A stretch of DNA of 64,000 bases from Osmia lignaria lignaria (taxonomy: Eukaryota > Arthropoda > Insecta > Hymenoptera > Megachilidae), in assembly GCF_051020975.1 (NCBI RefSeq), contig NC_135035.1:11780001-11844000 (forward strand), read 5' to 3'. A program made the translations under genes and the position numbers. The notes beneath the pieces are model-generated. The model was not told the DNA's origin and ran no database searches. It was given only the letters and a program-made list of their open reading frames with translations. Shown piece by piece: positions 60,400 to 64,000 of this stretch (position 1 is the stretch's first letter; each line of letters starts with the position of its first letter).

Positions 60400-61200
60400 G
60401 CAACCCCCTCCCATAAAATGACGTCTCTATTTGTATCAAGATTCCTCTCGCGCGAGGAGAAGCGTGTGTCGCGTCAGCCAGAGGCGAGAAGAGAAAAGGC
60501 AGTAAAGGGAGAGGGAGCGAAACGTAGCGACGGCGAGAGGAGAAAGGAGAAATGTAGCTGATACACGCGAGAGAGAATCACTATGGACGAGGGGTAAACA
60601 CGATTTACACCATGACGACTATTGCCTCTCCTCTCGTCCAAAGTGCTACGCGCGTAGCTGGCGAGGGTGAGTTACAACACACGGGGAGACACTCGGTAGC
60701 CGTAGTAGGGATGTTTGTCGTACGCGTTATTTGGCCAATAAAACCACGTGGCGGCTCCACCACCCCCGCGTACACGCCGCTGGTGACGAGATCAACCCGG
60801 ATAGTCGGACAGAGACGAGATACACGAAACCACGCCTTGGTACTCGCTCGACGCCTGCGTGGTTACGCCTATCGAGCACGCTTTCGCAGCCTGCCTCAAC
60901 GTACTCGCGATACACAATTCAGCTGGGACCCTCTTGGACGGTTCAAATGCGATTCCTCCGGTTTTTCGTCCTCCACGATCCCGTACGCGATTTCCGGTCG
61001 ACTCGACACTCGGATCAGTGCACGCTCGACTCGCAACGGGATACCAACTCACTCCCAGGGGATAGATGGCTGGTCATACTCGGTTTGGGCTAGTGCTCAT
61101 CAGTTTGGTGCTAATTCGCTTGGACGTTCGTGTCAGTTAGGTCTAATGGATGAACTTTGAAGGACACGAAGTGATTCTTCAGGATTGAGGACAATTTAAG
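60400..61200 (+). promoter_or_regulatory. GC-rich island, likely promoter / leader of a plus-strand gene
   Basis: The composition changes sharply from AT-rich to CpG-containing GC-rich sequence, with GAGAGA tracts at 60460-60590. It lies just upstream of a candidate spliced exon ending at 61746. The long open frames (for example 60612-61160) begin at plausible ATGs but have no known homology and no conserved look. I read the region as promoter and leader rather than coding. Confidence 0.35.
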
Positions 61201-61489
61201 TGGAGGATTTTTTATTTTGGGAAAGAATAAGATGTTTGCGTCTGTGGATGAAAAGGTAACTGCTACATCAACTGAACAAAATTTAGAGTCCCATGATCTA
61301 TAAGTCTTTAGAAATCATGTGTGATGAAAATCTGAACGATACAGTTCCCATCAGACCCAGAAAGTGATTCAAGGAAGGAGATTTCTGAGTTGGACCAGTG
61401 CACAACTTGATCAAACTTGTGCAATAGCAGTTAACGAACAATAAGCTCTGTGTGTTCAGTGGCAAAAAAAAGAAACATTGCTTTTGTTT

Positions 61490-61746
61490 CAGTGAATATA
61501 GACTTTTTAAAATTGACTCCGGGAGATTGTTGAAATAGATTGGGGAGATTGAGATTGAAATAGGGGTTCGGAAAATCGAAGGTGATCCGCAAAAGTGCGG
61601 AAGAGATCAGGAAAGTGTTGTTCAGCCACGAGTCCAGGATTCTCACCTCCGGAGGTGGTACCATCTCGCCCGGGGGCGCGGGGCCACCCGCGAGCCCTTC
61701 TTCGGGACACTATCATCCACCTACGCACAGTCCACCCCTGGTCAAG
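61490..61746 (+). other. Candidate exon of a plus-strand gene ending at a perfect donor
   Basis: A TTTGTTTCAG acceptor lies at about 61492, and CAAG|GTAAGT lies at 61746-61752. The frame in between reads SGGGTISPGGAGPPASPSSG and HPPTHSPPLVK, a low-complexity protein-like sequence. The frame has no ATG after its last upstream stop, so the start would have to come from another exon or the exon is untranslated. Confidence 0.35.
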
Positions 61747-62496
61747 GTAAGTTCCTATTATTGTCTTCTATTTCATTTAACATCTTGATTGTTGCGGGGG
61801 TTATTTGACGAGGACTTCAGACTTTGCATAATTTAATTATTAGGAAAAGTAAAAAAACATTTCAATATAAGATTTCAAAATACATGATGATAATAATAAT
61901 CATAATATAAATAGAAATTTAAGTAAATTATGATAAAATTAATATCACTAAAGCATTCATGTTGAAATTAATATTACAGAAAACAATTATCACTTGATTG
62001 ATTACTAGATTACCTATGTTAAATTATTTCAATATTGCGTGTATGAATATAAATTTTGATATTTTTTTTTTTTAAGTACGAATTTTGAAAAATTGCTAAT
62101 TGGAGTGAAAATACTTTTGTAATTCGCTATACATACGTATATAGCTTCGCGAGGGCTTCTCAAATAAATCAATTCAGGAAGGGCTTCCTTTAAATGTAAC
62201 TGGTTTGAACCAAGCTAATTTACCAGTTTGAACCTGCTATAATAGCATTTGGCTATATTTTCAATTATCTTTGATGGGGTGCTTGAGAAAATTGGATAAT
62301 ATTCGGAAGAATCAAGTGTTTCAATCGTTTCGGTACGATTGTAACAGCAGGGAATTGTTAATTCTACACGACCGTTGCAGTTTAATATACATGAACGCAC
62401 TAGAAGCGTTCTAATCTGTAATTTTGTAAAACTGATTTGTATCACAGTTTCCATGATTCATTTCCATCCTTATGTACCAAATCACATAAAACAAAT

Positions 62497-62520
62497 TAAA
62501 TAAATAAATAAATAAATAAA
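62497..62520. repeat. (AAAT)n microsatellite
   Basis: About six AAAT units. Confidence 0.85.
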
Positions 62521-63035
62521 CACTCTTCAATATTCAGTATCGTACAATAATTGAAAAAATTGTTATATAAAGTGGACTTTGACTGAATATTATTTCTTCC
62601 ATCCGACGGGTAGCAATCTTCACCATTCTAAGCGTTTACGACAAAATTATTGAGAAAGTAAATAAAATTGTAAATAGATTTATGACAGAAAGTGGAATAT
62701 AAAATTAAAAATACTATAAAAAAATGATATTAGCCTGGGCCCGAACGTGTTAAATAAGGATCATCAGATAATCAAGACTTTATATATTCTATCTTGTCAT
62801 AATTTCATTTATAAAAAACTAAATTTCTAACACCTTATGCAGTAATTAACCAGCATAATCAATCTTTAATTGAAAATATATAAATACTTCAGTGACTCAC
62901 TAACAAGTTAAATGATTGAATCATACAACCCAGTCACCCCTTTTGAATCATCTTAACTGCAAGATCTCCCGACGAGGACACAAAGAAGAATCATTTGGCA
63001 AAAATCATACCGCGTTAAGTTTCTACGAGCTTTTC

Positions 63036-63161
63036 CAGCGGAAGAGCTTTAGCCGTAGACAGCTGCCGCTCGAGTCCCCGGAGGGATTCACGGTGGTGGC
63101 TGACGAAAACGAACTCGGACAGCCGCCCTTATACCCATCATCGTCAACCTCTTTTCCGTAG
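63036..63161 (+). CDS. Weak candidate second exon of the plus-strand gene
   Basis: A CTTTTCCAG acceptor lies at about 63036. It is followed by an open GC-richer stretch reading RKSFSRRQLPLESPEGF and VVADENELGQPPLYPSS before a TAG at 63161. It would join in phase 0 to the exon ending at 61746. I recognise no family and cannot tell whether it is translated. Confidence 0.2.
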   Translation, partial: QRKSFSRRQLPLESPEGFTVVADENELGQPPLYPSSSTSFP

Positions 63162-64000
63162 CTCGTTCAGTTCCTTCTCGCGAAAATCCCCTCAACGGCC
63201 AGTTGGTTATTACGTGACCATAAAGAGCAACCGAGCTTTCCCGACAACTATCGTAGGGTATCGCATTCCGTATGTCACAGCGAATGCCAACGCTGTCTTT
63301 AGAGTTTAGAGCTATTATAAACGCGAAACAGTAAATTATTCCTTTAAACGACGTGTCCAAATACCGTGTATTATTATATTAATAAATTTTTACCTATTCA
63401 CAATTCATAATTATATTACATACGTCCTATTTTGCATTTAAATTGATAGTAATCATAAAAGCATTAACATAAAAAAAAAATAAGTTAAGAAATCTTACAT
63501 TATAGCATATTAAACCCGTTGCCAGCAAAACAGCAGTACGGTATAGACAAGGGTTAAACGGTTCAGTGTAATTGATGGATTTAATTGACATGCAGACTCA
63601 AGCTGACAGTCAGTATAAATATACATACATTGAGATCGTTTCAATTGTGATTCTATTCGTCAAACGGAATATTCAAGAAAATTAAATATTGCAGGGTAAT
63701 CGATTCAATTATCACTAGCGTGACTCGATATTACAAAAGCACAAAAGGATTAAATCTAATTATGTTTAAAGAATCCTTATTCAGGTTATACAATTTTTGA
63801 TAAATAAAATCATTGTTCTTCATCATTAAAATAAATATTCACTGTTAAATAATAGCTATGAAATTTTTAAGTTCATTATTGGGAGGTGCGGTATCTGGAC
63901 CCACCTACCTGTAACATGCATTTTGTGTAAAATCCTCCCCTATCAAAAGAGATAAAAGAAGAAAATATTTTTGAATGAGAACGAAGGGTCATCTCGGCCC
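63162..64000. other. AT-rich end of the window, nothing recognised
   Basis: No reading frame, RNA gene or repeat is supported here. It may be intron of the putative plus-strand gene. Confidence 0.5.

Noticed and set aside
1..64000. tRNA, rRNA and CRISPR content
   Set aside because: TTCGAATCC-like tRNA B-box phrases (for example near 33071) lack A boxes and cloverleaf partners. No rRNA or CRISPR-like repeat-spacer structure is present, and CRISPR is not expected in a eukaryotic genome.

Overview
This is eukaryotic, AT-rich nuclear DNA from an insect. The large intronic cGMP-dependent kinase gene, the arthropod-type proteins and the intron sizes suggest a hymenopteran such as a bee or wasp, but the order is inferred and not proven. 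All gene models below were built by hand from reading frames and GT/AG splice sites.

Four protein-coding genes are supported. (1) CCDC47, minus strand, 3 coding exons, 1719-3268. (2) A kinesin-II motor subunit of the KIF3B/Klp68D type, plus strand, a single uninterrupted coding exon, 5033-7213. It lies head-to-head with CCDC47. (3) A large zinc-finger and RS-domain protein resembling Drosophila CG7065, minus strand, 5 coding exons, 8558-13038, with a probable non-coding first exon near 14.4 kb. It lies tail-to-tail with the kinesin gene. (4) The cGMP-dependent protein kinase foraging (for), minus strand, spanning 19018 to at least 52862. Its nine shared exons encode the two cyclic-nucleotide-binding domains and the kinase. 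They are preceded by either of two alternative first coding exons, at 34.1-34.3 kb and 52.4-52.9 kb. These give a PKG I-beta-like isoform (about 675 aa) and a PKG I-alpha-like isoform (about 738 aa). Both frames close exactly to the stop codon.

Between the CG7065-like gene and for lies a dense 3.4-kb block of tandem repeats (14.66-18.1 kb). It holds a 38-bp triplet repeat with TATCGATA sites, a 76-bp repeat, a 175-bp higher-order repeat built of three dyad-containing subunits, and a pyrimidine-rich minisatellite interrupted by a truncated LINE tail. A 93-bp array carrying a CTCF-like AGCGCCATCTGG motif in every unit follows, and then the same minisatellite in inverted orientation. This is the most unusual structure in the window and could be a boundary or insulator-like element, but that is inference.

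The two long for introns (10 kb and 18 kb) contain no firmly supported nested gene. They hold small inverted-repeat elements (24.57-24.72 kb and 45.83-46.23 kb), a degenerate ~80-bp tandem array (43.1-43.65 kb), a perfect 24-bp palindrome (24.79 kb), open but unrecognised GC-richer frames (29.5-30.6 kb), and a good candidate non-coding exon ending in a strong donor (40.43 kb). From 53 to 64 kb there is no recognisable protein. GC-rich stretches at 58.0-58.8 and 60.4-61.2 kb, together with a perfect plus-strand splice donor at 61.75 kb, suggest the 5' end of another plus-strand gene that continues beyond the window.
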